A stretch of DNA of 64,000 nt from JAODBJ01 sp963782465 (GTDB lineage: Bacteria; Actinomycetota; Acidimicrobiia; IMCC26256; PALSA-610): the NCBI GenBank assembly GCA_963782465.1, contig CAWAJR010000007.1, positions 1-64,000 on the forward strand, given 5' to 3'. A program made the translations under genes and the position numbers. Each line of letters begins with the position of its first letter. The first letter of the stretch is position 1. Under the pieces are notes generated by a model. It had not been told where the DNA came from, did not search any database, and saw only the letters and a list, made by a program, of their open reading frames with translations. Shown here piece after piece: positions 1 through 8,674 of this stretch.

Positions 1-35
1 GAGTCTGCTGCTCTAGCCAGTTGAGCTAGGGGCGC
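1..35 (-). tRNA. tRNA 5' half, cut by window edge (anticodon CNN)
   Basis: On the minus strand this reads as the 5' half of a tRNA: a 7-nt acceptor strand GCGCCCC, TAGCTC at positions 8-13, a D-loop with AACTGGCTA, then GCAGA and CT leading into the anticodon. The last visible base is C34, so the anticodon is CNN. Lys-CTT or elongator Met-CAT would both fit the GACTC context. The amino acid cannot be decided because the remainder lies outside the window. Confidence 0.8.
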
Positions 36-109
36 GTGAGGGGGCGAGCGTACCCCACGGGGTGCCTGAACCGGCCTCTGTGGCTCCGATCCCGTAGCGT
101 GCACGGGTA

Positions 110-1018
110 ATGGACGTACTGGTCAGCGGGGCGGGCGGGCTGATCGGAACGGCGCTCACGCGCACGCTCACCGCCGCGGGCCACCGGGTCGTGCGGTTGC
201 GGCGGGGCGACGCGAGGAACGACGACGAGGTGAGCTGGGACCCGCTCGCGATGCGGATCGACGCGCCTTCGCTCGAGGGCCTCGACGCGGTCGTGCACCT
301 CGCGGGCGAGAGCATCGGCGACCACAGATGGGACGACGCCACCAAGCGCCGGATCCTGGAGAGCCGAACGAACGGCACATCGTTGCTCGTAGGCGCGCTC
401 GCATCGCGGGAACGGAAACCGTCGGTGCTCGTATCGGCGTCGGCGATCGGTTACTACGGCGATCGCGGCGACGCGGTGCTCACCGAGGATGCCGAACCCG
501 GCACCGATTTCCTGGCCGGCGTGTGCAAGCAGTGGGAAGCCGCGACTGCGCCGGCATCCGATGCGGGCATCCGGACCGTGTGTACCCGTACCGGCATCGT
601 GCTCGCGCCGAAAGGCGGTGCGCTCGGCCGGATGCTGCTGCCGTTCAAGCTCGGGCTCGGCGGTCGGATCGGACCCGGCACGCAGTACATGAGTTGGGTG
701 TCGATCGACGACGAGGTCGGTGCGATCGTCCATGCGCTCACCAACGCCGATGTTCGCGGTCCGCTCAACGCGGCCGGGCCGAACCCGGTGACGAACGCGG
801 AGTTCACCCGCACGCTCGGTCGTGTGCTCGGCCGGCCGACGGTGCTGCCCACGCCGCTCGCGCCGCTGAAACTGCTCTACGGCGCCGAGCTGGTGGAGTC
901 GCTGTTGCTGTTCAGCCAGCGGGTGGAGCCGGCGAAACTCCGCGCGACCGGCTACGACTTTCACCATCCGACGTTGGAGGCCGCCCTGCGCGCGGTGCTC
1001 GGTCGCCCCGTGGCGTGA
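110..1018 (+). CDS. TIGR01777-family NAD(P)-dependent epimerase (YfcH-like)
   Basis: A 302-residue protein of the extended short-chain dehydrogenase fold. The N-terminus MDVLVSGAGGLIGTAL carries the Rossmann glycine motif GAGGLIG. VVHLAGESIGDHRW and a YYG active-site region (SAIGYYGDRG) are typical of the TIGR01777 sugar-nucleotide-epimerase-like family. The C-terminal 50 residues match the usual DUF1731 tail (LPTPLAPLKLLYG...LLFSQRVEPAKLRATGYDF). Length is normal. The physiological substrate of this family is unknown. The stop overlaps the GTG start of the downstream hydrolase gene, so the two are probably co-transcribed. Confidence 0.88.
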   Translation: MDVLVSGAGGLIGTALTRTLTAAGHRVVRLRRGDARNDDEVSWDPLAMRIDAPSLEGLDAVVHLAGESIGDHRWDDATKRRILESRTNGTSLLVGALASRERKPSVLVSASAIGYYGDRGDAVLTEDAEPGTDFLAGVCKQWEAATAPASDAGIRTVCTRTGIVLAPKGGALGRMLLPFKLGLGGRIGPGTQYMSWVSIDDEVGAIVHALTNADVRGPLNAAGPNPVTNAEFTRTLGRVLGRPTVLPTPLAPLKLLYGAELVESLLLFSQRVEPAKLRATGYDFHHPTLEAALRAVLGRPVA

Positions 1019-1819
1019 CGGCCGAAGACGCGCCGGCGACGCCACCGCCCGCGCCCCCGCCGCGGTTGCGCTGCTGGATCGACACCGACATCGGCGACAA
1101 TCCCGACGACGCGATCGCGCTCGCGGTCGCGGCATTGCACCCGCGCGTCGATCTCGTCGGCGTGAGCACGGTGCACGGCGACGTCGACAACCGCGCCGAT
1201 CGGGCCCGCCGCCTGCTCGACGCGCTCGGCAATCACGCACCGGCGTACGCGGGGGCGACCCCCGCCCGACGCCCTCGGCGATGTCGACGCGTTCCTCGCG
1301 ATCGGCCCGCTCACCAACGTTGCCGAACTGGTTCCCTTCCTGCCCCGGCGGGTCGCGATCATGGGCGGCACGACGCGACCGGTCGTGCACCGCGGTGAGC
1401 GTCGCGAGGTCGAGCACAACTTCTCGTGCAATCCGCGCGCCGCGGCGACGGTCGTGCGCACGTGCCGCGGGGCGACGATCGTGCCCCTCGACGTCACCGC
1501 GCGCATGACGCTCGACGACGACGAATGCGCCGCGATCACCGAGGCGGTGCCGGCGCTCCGAAACGACGTCGACGCCTGGCGGGCCGGAACCGGCAACCCG
1601 ATCTGCCTGCACGACCCGCTCGCGCTGCTCGTGCTGCTCGGCGACGCGCCGGTGGAGATCGCCGACCGGTCGTTGGAAGTGCGCGGCCCGGGCACGCTCT
1701 ACGTGATGGCCGACGGCGGCGAACGCCACCCGCTCGTGATCGACGTCGACGCGCCGGCCGCGGTGACGCGGGTGCTCGAAATCGTCGGGTACGTACGCCG
1801 CGAGGCTCAATCGGGCTGA
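1015..1819 (+). CDS. Inosine/uridine-preferring nucleoside hydrolase family, frameshifted
   Basis: The GTG at 1015 overlaps the preceding stop (GTGA). The N-terminal half begins with CWIDTDIGDNPDDAIALAV, a slightly expanded form of the DTDxGxDD calcium/ribose-binding signature of IUNH nucleoside hydrolases. The second half (AIGPLTNVAELVPFLPRRVAIMGG) continues in another frame. The break falls in a run of five C at 1259-1263: removing one C gives a continuous protein of about 267 residues. This is shorter than typical family members (300+). It would split the N-glycosidic bond of a nucleoside. I treat the break as a probable sequence error; a real pseudogene cannot be excluded. Confidence 0.7.
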
Positions 1820-2058
1820 ACCTCGTCGCGAGCCTCTTGGAGGACGGCCCGCGCCTCCTCGGCGAACCCCAACTCTTCGGGGCGCGTCGGGTGCTCGGCG
1901 AGCAGTTCGAGTGCGAGCCGCAGCACTTCGAGGTCATTGCCGCTCGCCCGCGTTGTCACACCGACCGCGTCTTTCCGGGGCATGCCGCGTGAGACGGCTT
2001 CAAGCACCGCGAGCAACGTTCGCTGGGCTTCGAGCAACAGCTCTGGTGGATCACGCAT
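1807..2058 (-). CDS. Small hypothetical protein, convergent with the nucleoside hydrolase
   Basis: Eighty-three residues starting MRDPPELLLEAQRTLLAVLE, with a G-rich stretch just before the ATG (GGGGGGT, close spacing). Predicted mostly alpha-helical and acidic towards the C-terminus (LGFAEEARAVLQEARDEVQ). No family recognised. Its last four codons overlap the 3' end of the convergent hydrolase gene. The reading frame stays open far upstream, but sequence before this ATG does not look like protein, so I chose the internal start. Confidence 0.5.
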   Translation of the reverse strand: MRDPPELLLEAQRTLLAVLEAVSRGMPRKDAVGVTTRASGNDLEVLRLALELLAEHPTRPEELGFAEEARAVLQEARDEVQPD

Positions 2059-2233
2059 ACCCCCCAGGGTTTCTCGGCCATCAGGTCCTTCGTAGTGTCG
2101 TAGGTCCTGCGCGGCGAGGCATTTGCGTTCCCGCGCGGTGCACCGGGTCGCCGGCGAAGGCCTTTCGACTCTTTGACGTCTCGACGCGTCGCCGCGACAT
2201 AACGACGGAACGAGGTCGCGATGCCGTTCCTGC

Positions 2234-2920
2234 CTAACGTTCGTCGGCGTCGTATGGCGTCGCGTCGGCAACGACCGCCCAGACGTCCTTGCCGCCATCA
2301 GCGCGCGGCGACACACCCCACGACCGGCTGACGAGCGCGACGGTCCCGATACCGCTCGGGGACTCGGCGAACGGCGCGACCGGTCGCGCATCACTCGCAT
2401 CGCGCACGACGACAACGGTGACGGCGTCGCCGCGGAAGGCGCGCAGGAGATAGGGCGGCTGTGCATGCCGGAGCGCGTTCACCATCAGTTCCATCGCGAC
2501 GGTCGCTACCCGCTGCAACGGTGCCAGCGAAAGCCCGAGGTCAGCGAGGCTGTCGACCAGCCGGCTGCGCCCGATCGCGACGTCACCCAGGTGATGAAGC
2601 GGCTGTTCGAAGACGAGATCCATCGACCCGGTCGCGCCGCCGGGGGCGTCGAGCGACGCGGCAACCTCTTCGCCCGCCTCGGTCGCGGGCACTCGGTAGG
2701 TCGAGGTTCGTATCGCGCCGGTGAGCAGTTGCCGGGCCCGGCGCAACACGGAATCGTCCTGCCCGACGATCTCCCTGCTCAGCCGCGCGATTGCGACGTC
2801 GAGCACGGATCGGTCGCGTGTGATGCGCGCGAGGCGGGGAAGCACTACCTGCAAGTCTTCGTCGTTGAGCGCCGCGTCGACAGCGACCTGGCGAACATCC
2901 GCCGAACGGTCCATGTGCAT
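2234..2920 (-). CDS. RsbW-like HATPase (anti-sigma/switch kinase) with an N-terminal helical domain
   Basis: A 228-residue protein; ATG at 2920 is preceded by GAGGG at good spacing. The first 80 residues are an unnamed helical region (ADVRQVAVDAALNDEDLQVV...RRARQLLTGAIRTSTY). The rest is a GHKL ATPase: N-box ELMVNALRHA, G1-like RDASDARP and G2 GIGTVALVSRSWG. Such stand-alone ATPases bind a sigma factor or phosphorylate STAS partners. There is no sigma gene alongside. The N-terminal region resembles the small protein encoded at 3408-3650 on the other side of tRNA-His. Confidence 0.7.
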   Translation of the reverse strand: MHMDRSADVRQVAVDAALNDEDLQVVLPRLARITRDRSVLDVAIARLSREIVGQDDSVLRRARQLLTGAIRTSTYRVPATEAGEEVAASLDAPGGATGSMDLVFEQPLHHLGDVAIGRSRLVDSLADLGLSLAPLQRVATVAMELMVNALRHAQPPYLLRAFRGDAVTVVVVRDASDARPVAPFAESPSGIGTVALVSRSWGVSPRADGGKDVWAVVADATPYDADER

Positions 2921-3035
2921 GATTGCACCCTCAGTCGCGGACGCCCCCCGGGTTGCCAGCCTGGCAGCATCGGCTGCGCGCGTCCAACGGGCCCGGTCGA
3001 GCCTCGACATACGCGATGGCTCGGGTGTTTCGGAG

Positions 3036-3110
3036 GGTGACTGAGGGGATTCGAACCCCCGGCCTTCGGGACCACAACCCGACGCTCTAACCAACTGAGC
3101 TACAGCCACC
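3036..3110 (-). tRNA. tRNA-His (GTG)
   Basis: Complete cloverleaf on the minus strand: acceptor GTGGCTG pairs with CAGTCAC (one G-U), D-arm AGCTCAGTTGGTTAGAGC, anticodon stem TCGGG/CCCGA around TT-GTG-GT, and T-arm GGGGGTTCGAATCCCC. The anticodon GTG specifies histidine. The base before the acceptor is G, consistent with the G-1 needed by histidyl-tRNA synthetase. CCA is not encoded. Confidence 0.95.
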
Positions 3111-3407
3111 ATGCGCTCGTGCGGGCGCTCACCCGCACGAACAAGCGGACATTCTACGTGGTCGCCCGCGCCGGCCATCGGCCGAACGGGCCGGACGATT
3201 TGTCCACCAGAGGGGGGCATCACCCAATCGTCCGGCTCGGCCCACCAGAATCGGTGCGGGTCGCGGCTTTCGACGCGGCGCGCCGGTGACCCGGCGCGAC
3301 GAGACGATGCGGGGCGCGTGAGCCGGGAACAGAACCGTTTCAGGTTCCGTCCGCCGGCTACCCGGAAAACGGAACGAACATGCGCAGCCGCGCGGGGGAG
3401 GTACGTC

Positions 3408-3650
3408 GTGGACGGCGCCGACAAGGCGCTCGAGGTCGTGGTGGGGGTTGCGACGCGAGGCGGGGACTTGGAAGAAGCGGTGCGTGAGCTCCTGCACGCG
3501 TGCGGCCGCGGGAGCGAAGCGTTGGCCGCCGCGCGACGGCAGTGCCAGGCGACGGTCGCGCGTCAACCGGGCGACGTGATCGCGCGACGTTCGATCGAGT
3601 TGCTCGACGGCGCGCTACGCACGCCGCTTTTCGCTCCGGCGCTGCAGTAG
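3408..3650 (+). CDS. Small protein resembling the N-terminal domain of the ATPase at 2234-2920
   Basis: GTG at 3408 follows GGGGAGG by about seven bases, a strong ribosome-binding site. The 80-residue product (VDGADKALEVVVGVATRGG...RRSIELLDGALRTPLF) aligns by eye over about 70 residues with the N-terminus of the RsbW-like ATPase encoded divergently: RRSIELLDGALRTPLF against RRARQLLTGAIRTSTY. No catalytic motif is visible. It may be a detached copy of that domain, acting as a binding partner or competitor. Family unknown. Confidence 0.5.
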   Translation: MDGADKALEVVVGVATRGGDLEEAVRELLHACGRGSEALAAARRQCQATVARQPGDVIARRSIELLDGALRTPLFAPALQ

Positions 3651-3667
3651 CGCCGATGGCACCGGCC

Positions 3668-5146
3668 TCAGCCGGGGCGGCTGGCCGGTCCCGGCGGCGG
3701 GTGAAGGGGCAAGACGACGGGTTTTCGCGGCGCCTGGTTGAAGTCGAAGTCGTTGACGAGGTTCCCGAGTTGGGTCGAGTCCTCCCGCACCGTCGGGCGC
3801 GGGTCGGGGCGGCCGTCGGTCTTCGGATCGAGGCGCAGGCCGTCGAGGAAGTCGTCCTCGATGAACTTCAGGTACGCGTCATGGCTCAACACTTGGTGGT
3901 CGACGTACCCCCGTCGCGCGTACGGGCTGATGACCAGTCCGGGCACCCGGATGCCGTAGCCGTTGGCATCGGCGCGCGGCGGGTTCACGTTGTCGTAGAA
4001 GCCGCCCCAGTCGTCCCACGACAAGAAGATCGCGGTGCTGTTCCAGTCGGGGCTGCGCATCACGTCGTTGATGAGCCCCGTCACCCACGCCTGGCCGGCC
4101 TTCACGCTGCCGGGCGGGTGTTCACTGTCGTGGCCGTTCGGCACGATCCACGACACCGACGGCAACGTGCCCGTGGCCGCCGCCTTCTGGAACGCGCTGA
4201 CGTCCTGCACGTTCACCAACTGGCCGGCTTGCTTCACGTCGACGAAGAGGGGGAGCGGGTTCCAGATGCCGGGGGTCTGCGCGTCCTGCCCGACGCGCGG
4301 GCAGGTCCTCTCGGCGTCGTCGGCGCAGTCGGGTTGGAGGCCCTTCTCGACGTAGTAGCGCCAGCTGACGTGGTGCGTGCGCAGGAGGTACGTGAGGTCG
4401 GTCCACGAGAAGTCGATCACCGGTTTCCCGGTGCGAGCCGCGCTGTTCAGTTGCCTCACCTTGTACGAGCCGGCGAGGTCGTTCTTGCAGCTCGACGGCG
4501 CGGCCGACGAACACTTCGCCGCCCATCCCGACACGATGAAGAGATGCTCGGTCAAGCTCCACGAAAGCGACGACGCGAACATGTGGTCCTGGAGCACGAA
4601 GTCGTTCGCGTACTTCCAGTAGTTCGGGATCTCACGCGCGTCGTGGTAGCCCATCACGTCGACGGGCCCTTTCCCCGCGCAGATCGGGTTCTCGTGCACC
4701 GGGCAACCGCGGAAACTCGTCTCCGCGGTCTTGACGAACCCGTCCATCTTCCCGTGGTCGATGTCGGCCTCCGCCGATGTCAACGCGTGCGCGGCCCCGC
4801 CGTTGATGTCGGCGGCGTCGTGGTAGGGGCGTTTGCAGCGGCCGTGTTTCGACGGCAGGCAGGCCGTGAACTTGCCGCTCGCGTCGCGTGCGAAGCCGAC
4901 GGCGCCGGGATACGTGCCGAAGTAATTGTCGAACGACCGGTTCTCCTGCATGATCACGATCACGTGCTTGATGCGGTGGATCCCGGCCGGGATCACATCT
5001 GATCCGTCCTTGGCGACGGCGCTCTTCCCGCACCCGGCGGCGACGAGCGCGAGGGCCGCGAGCAGCGCGACGAGCGTCACGGAACCCCGGGAACGCACGC
5101 GTGGAGCCCGCGGCCGGTTTTGCTGTCGAGCGTGTGACGGGGTCAT
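3668..5146 (-). CDS. Secreted lipoprotein phosphoesterase (phospholipase C / acid phosphatase AcpA family)
   Basis: A 492-residue protein with an arginine-rich N-terminus, a hydrophobic segment and a lipobox LVAAGC at about residues 34-39, so it is probably anchored to the outer face of the membrane. The mature part opens with HVIVIMQENRSFDNYFGTYP, the hallmark of the PF04185 phosphoesterase family, whose members include phosphatidylcholine phospholipase C. Further family motifs are YWKYANDFVLQDHMF, SWSLTEHLF, WDDWGGFYD and VPGLVISPYARRGYVDH. It probably releases phosphate or head groups from phosphoesters outside the cell. It stands alone between the small gene at 3408 and tRNA-Arg. Confidence 0.87.
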   Translation of the reverse strand: MTPSHARQQNRPRAPRVRSRGSVTLVALLAALALVAAGCGKSAVAKDGSDVIPAGIHRIKHVIVIMQENRSFDNYFGTYPGAVGFARDASGKFTACLPSKHGRCKRPYHDAADINGGAAHALTSAEADIDHGKMDGFVKTAETSFRGCPVHENPICAGKGPVDVMGYHDAREIPNYWKYANDFVLQDHMFASSLSWSLTEHLFIVSGWAAKCSSAAPSSCKNDLAGSYKVRQLNSAARTGKPVIDFSWTDLTYLLRTHHVSWRYYVEKGLQPDCADDAERTCPRVGQDAQTPGIWNPLPLFVDVKQAGQLVNVQDVSAFQKAAATGTLPSVSWIVPNGHDSEHPPGSVKAGQAWVTGLINDVMRSPDWNSTAIFLSWDDWGGFYDNVNPPRADANGYGIRVPGLVISPYARRGYVDHQVLSHDAYLKFIEDDFLDGLRLDPKTDGRPDPRPTVREDSTQLGNLVNDFDFNQAPRKPVVLPLHPPPGPASRPG

Positions 5147-5159
5147 CGCGGTGAGATCG

Positions 5160-5234
5160 CGCGCCCGGCAGGATTCGAACCTGCGACCAACGGATTAGAA
5201 GTCCGTTGCTCTATCCGGGCTGAGCTACGGGCGC
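5160..5234 (-). tRNA. tRNA-Arg (TCT)
   Basis: Minus-strand cloverleaf with acceptor GCGCCCG/CGGGCGC, D-arm AGCTCAGCCCGGATAGAGC, anticodon stem AACGGA/TCCGTT around CT-TCT-AA, and T-arm GCAGGTTCGAATCCTGC. The anticodon TCT reads AGA arginine codons. The discriminator is G and CCA is not encoded. Confidence 0.95.
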
Positions 5235-5346
5235 CGGGTGTTGCAGCGTACCGAGCGCAGCCTCGAGCGGGGTTCCTGGTTTCGACCGCCCTCTCGTGCA
5301 TGGCGGGGCCATTCCACCCGTTGCGTGATGAGACGAGCGTGAGGCG

Positions 5347-6102
5347 TCAGGCGCGGCCGTGGAGCCAACGGTGCGCGGGGTCCTCGAACATGGCGAGCCG
5401 CCGTTCGGCACCCGCGAGCGCCCAGAGGTAGTAGAGGCGGTAGCCGGGTGCCGCGCACACGGGGTGGAACCCGGCGGAGAAACCGACCGCCGCGCCGTCG
5501 CGCAGGAACACCGCCCGCTCGTTGCCGCCTCGTTCGTAGATGCCCTGGAAACCGAACCCCTCCGGCCGGTCGAAGCGGTAGTAGTACACCTCTTCCAGCG
5601 CCGGTTCGCCGTCGCGGCCGTCGTGCTTGTGCGGCGGGAACGACGACCACTGGCCCGGTTCGTTGAACGTTTCGCCGACGAGCAGCCGCTGCGCGGGTAC
5701 CGCGCCCGCGACGATGTCGTGCACGTCACGCTGCCAACCCGGTTCACCGCGATGCTCGACGGTCACGTCGTCGGGGGTCACGACCACCGGGCACGCGCCC
5801 GCCCCGGCGACCATCCCGCCCGCGGTCGTCGAAACCAGTGCGATCGTCGTCGCGCCGAGTGCCTCGACATCGACACCCGCGGCCGGCGGGACGTAGACGG
5901 CCGACGCCCGCCGGGCGAACACGGAGCTGCGCTGCGCGTCGGTGCCCAACCAGCGCACCGCCCCCTCGACGAGTACCGCGACGGCTTCGTTGCCGGTCGG
6001 CGGCTCGACGCGAATCGTTTCGCCCGGCCCGATCGCGACGACGTCGAGTTGCAGCTCGTCGCCCCGGTACGCGGCGCCGACCGGCACGACGAGTCGGGTC
6101 AC
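5347..6102 (-). CDS. iolB: 5-deoxy-glucuronate isomerase (myo-inositol catabolism)
   Basis: A 251-residue cupin of the KduI/IolB family; GTG start. The C-terminal half holds strongly conserved IolB sequence: SSFPPHKHD, LEEVYYYRFDRPEGFGFQ, HPVCAAPGYRLYYLWALAG. The His and Glu residues in PHKHD...LEEVYYY are the expected metal ligands. IolB converts 5-deoxy-glucuronate to 2-deoxy-5-keto-gluconate. No other iol gene is nearby; the adjacent downstream neighbour is tRNA-Arg and the upstream neighbour a P450. The rest of the pathway must lie elsewhere or this copy has a separate use. Confidence 0.88.
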   Translation of the reverse strand: MTRLVVPVGAAYRGDELQLDVVAIGPGETIRVEPPTGNEAVAVLVEGAVRWLGTDAQRSSVFARRASAVYVPPAAGVDVEALGATTIALVSTTAGGMVAGAGACPVVVTPDDVTVEHRGEPGWQRDVHDIVAGAVPAQRLLVGETFNEPGQWSSFPPHKHDGRDGEPALEEVYYYRFDRPEGFGFQGIYERGGNERAVFLRDGAAVGFSAGFHPVCAAPGYRLYYLWALAGAERRLAMFEDPAHRWLHGRA

Positions 6103-6176
6103 GAGCCGTGCGCCGTCATCGGGAGCGACCGTTGGTCGTCATTCGGCACCAGAGGGAGAACGGTGACCAATGGTCG

Positions 6177-7380
6177 CTACGAGAAGACGACGGGCGCGTG
6201 TTTGATGCCGGCGATGATCGCCGACTTGGTGCGTTCGGCCGGCCCGGCCACCTCCAGTGAGGTGAAACGGTCGAGCAGCGCGTCGAGCAACGCGCGCACT
6301 TCGAGCCGCGCGAGTGCGGCTCCGAGGCAGAAGTGGGTACCGAACCCGAACGCGACGTGATGGTTCGGTGTGCGGCCGACGTCGAACTGGTCGGCGGTGG
6401 GACCGAACTCGTCTTCGTCGCGGTTGGCCGACGCGTACAGCATGAGCACCGGGTCGCCGGCCGCGATCGTCTGCCCGCGAATTTCGGTGTCGCGCGTCGC
6501 GGTGCGCATGAACGCGATCACCGGCGTCGTCCACCGCAACATCTCCTCCACCGCGGTCTCGACCAGCGACCGGTCGTCGACGAGGCGTTGCCATTGCGCC
6601 GGGTTCTCCGCCAGCGCGTAGATCCCGCCCGACACGGTGTTGCGGGTCGTCTCGTTGCCGGCGACGAGCAACTGGATGAGGAACATCGCGAGCTCGTCGT
6701 CGGTCAGTTGCTCGCCGTCGGCTTCGAAGTTGGCGAGCACCGACACGATCTCGATGCCGGAATCGTCGGTGCCGCGGCGGGCTTTGGTCGCAGCGAGCAA
6801 GTAGTCGTTCATCTCGCCCATGAGCCGCAGGTTCTCTTCGGGCGGCCAGTCCTTCTCGCCGGGTATCCCCGCCTCCGACCACCGGTAGAACCGTTCCCAG
6901 TCGGCTTCGGGGATGCCGAGCAACTCCGCGATGATGAACAACGGGAACGGCACTGCGACCTCGGGCACGAAGTCGATGGCGACGCCGGGCTCGATCCGCG
7001 CCACCAACTCCTGCGCGCGTTCCCGTACGCGTGTTTCGAGCGCGCGCGATACGCGACGGCGCGAAGCCGGGCTGCACGAGCTTGCGGTACCGCGCGTGAG
7101 CGGGTGGGTCGGTGTGCATCATCGTCGGTGGCGACGGGTACTCGATGCCGATCTCCATCGTGAGGATGCCCCGGCCCGAACAGAACGTGTCGGTGTCTTT
7201 CGACACCTGCATCACGTCGGCGTGCTTGCTCAGGGCCCAGTAGCCACGCGCGCTGTTCCACGCGACCGGCGCGTCGCGCCGCAACTGCGCGTAGAGGGGG
7301 AACGGGTCGCCGGCGTAGAACGCGTCGTCGTCGATCGGGGTCGTGAGGTCGGCATGGTCGGGCCGTTCGACGGTCGTCAT
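6177..7380 (-). CDS. Cytochrome P450, frameshifted
   Basis: All P450 landmarks are present: I-helix AGNETTRNTV, ExxR in VEEMLRWTTPV, and the heme loop FGFGTHFCLGAALAR with its cysteine ligand. The N-terminus (MTTVERPDHADLTTPIDDDAFYAGDPFPLYAQLRRDAPV) is typical of soluble bacterial CYPs. The frame changes at about 7045 inside a GCGCGCGC run: ...APSRIARA then LETRVRERAQELVARIEPG. Corrected length is about 400 residues, normal for the family. The start overlaps the stop of the amidohydrolase upstream by 4 bases, so they form an operon. Redox partners are not in the window and the substrate is unknown. Confidence 0.8.
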
Positions 7381-8615
7381 CGGCGTACTCCGATCCCGTG
7401 CGGGTTACCCGGCGGCGGCAACGGGTGGCGGAACAGCGCGGCCGCGTTCTCGTGGCTGATCTTCGCGACCTCGTCGGCGGGGAGCGAGCCGAAGAACTCG
7501 TCGAACACACGCTGCGAGTCGGGCCAGGTGCCGTCGCCGTGCGGGTAGTCGGTCTCGAACAAGATCTTGTCGACGCCGACGGTGTAGCGCGTCGAGAGCG
7601 TCGACGGGTCGTCGATCGTGCAGAACCAGAAGTTGCGGTGCAGCACTTCGGCGGGACGCAGATCGCTCTTGAAGTACTGGCCGTAACCGGAACGGTCGAT
7701 GATGTTCTCCAACCGGTCGTGCAGCATCGCCACCCAACCGATCCCGCCCTCCGACATCGCGATCTTGAGGTCGGGGAACTGCACCGGGTAGCCCGACCAC
7801 AACCATTCCGCGCACACGCTGAGCGACAACTGCCCGAACAGCGTCGCCGCGAGCGGGGTCCTCGGCGCGTCGGGCGGCATGGTTGCGACCCCGGTCGAAC
7901 CGACGTGCAGGCAGATCACGGTGCCGGTTTCCACGCACGCTTCGATGATCGGCGTCCACCAACCCGAGAAGATCGACGGCATGTCGATCCGATGGGGTTG
8001 CTCCGGCAACGTCACCGCGGTGAAGCCGCGTGCCGCGTTGCGGCGGATCTCGTCGGCGCCGCGTTGCGCGTCGCCGAGGTAGGTGATGCCCATCGGCACG
8101 ACGCGATCGGGGTAGGGGCTGTACCACTCGTCGTAGAACCAGTCGTTCCACGCTTGCGTCACCGCGAGGCCGAGTTCCGGGTCGGAGCAGCGCGAGAACA
8201 CCGAACCGCAGAAACCGGTGATCTGCGAGGGGAAGTTCACCGATGCCCACACACCGTTGATGTCCATGTCGCGGACGCGCTCGTTGATGTCGTAACAACC
8301 GGGGCGCATCTCGTCGAAGCGGGTGGGTTCCACCTTCCAGTCTTCGCGTTTGCGCCCGACCACCGCGTTCAGCCCGACCTGGAAGAAGATGCGGCCGTCG
8401 AAGGTCCACACCTCGTGGCCTTCCTCGGTCTCGACGATCTTCGGCGCGAGGTCGGCGAACTTGGCCGCGACCCGGCCGTCGAACATGTCGGGTGGCTCGA
8501 CCAGGTGGTCGTCGACCGAGATCAGCGTGTGGGTGATCTCGCGGGGCTCGGGGTCGGGGAGCAGCCCGTGCGTCTCGCTCTTGCGCCAGTTGAGCTTGAT
8601 CGTCTCGGCGGCCAT
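7377..8615 (-). CDS. Amidohydrolase-2 family TIM-barrel metal-dependent hydrolase
   Basis: A 412-residue protein of PF04909. Metal-binding motifs visible: SVDDHLVEPPDMF near residue 35 (D-x-H type), CLHVGSTG mid-protein, and FETDYPHGDGTWPDS with the C-terminal aspartate. MSEGGIGWVAMLHDRLE is also typical. Members act as hydrolases or decarboxylases on carbocyclic acids. The gene overlaps and precedes the P450 (ATGA), suggesting both work on one organic compound. Upstream lies a 45-bp palindrome and then yceI on the same strand. Confidence 0.82.
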   Translation of the reverse strand: MAAETIKLNWRKSETHGLLPDPEPREITHTLISVDDHLVEPPDMFDGRVAAKFADLAPKIVETEEGHEVWTFDGRIFFQVGLNAVVGRKREDWKVEPTRFDEMRPGCYDINERVRDMDINGVWASVNFPSQITGFCGSVFSRCSDPELGLAVTQAWNDWFYDEWYSPYPDRVVPMGITYLGDAQRGADEIRRNAARGFTAVTLPEQPHRIDMPSIFSGWWTPIIEACVETGTVICLHVGSTGVATMPPDAPRTPLAATLFGQLSLSVCAEWLWSGYPVQFPDLKIAMSEGGIGWVAMLHDRLENIIDRSGYGQYFKSDLRPAEVLHRNFWFCTIDDPSTLSTRYTVGVDKILFETDYPHGDGTWPDSQRVFDEFFGSLPADEVAKISHENAAALFRHPLPPPGNPHGIGVRR

Positions 8616-8627
8616 CCACCGAGCGTA

Positions 8628-8672
8628 ACGTGCGTCGATAGCTATCGATATTCGATAGCTATCGACGCACGT
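8628..8672. repeat. Perfect palindrome, copy A of a three-copy family
   Basis: Arms of 21 bp (8628-8648 and 8652-8672) separated by TAT are perfectly complementary. The core GCGTCGATAGCTATCG recurs in copies B (35419-35455) and C (49020-49066). Each arm also contains the smaller palindrome CGATAGCTATCG. It lies between the end of yceI and the start of the amidohydrolase gene, so it may terminate yceI transcription, but there is no T-tract. Confidence 0.85.
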
Positions 8673-8674
8673 GG

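Noticed and set aside
1..35. Firm assignment of the first tRNA as Lys
   Set aside because: Only C34 of the anticodon is visible; Lys-CTT and Met-CAT remain possible.
2921..3424. Upstream extension of the ATPase frame, including a peptide reading VAVAQLVRASGCGPEGRGFE
   Set aside because: This is the translation of tRNA-His and its flanks, a well-known artefact. The real start has a good ribosome-binding site at 2920.
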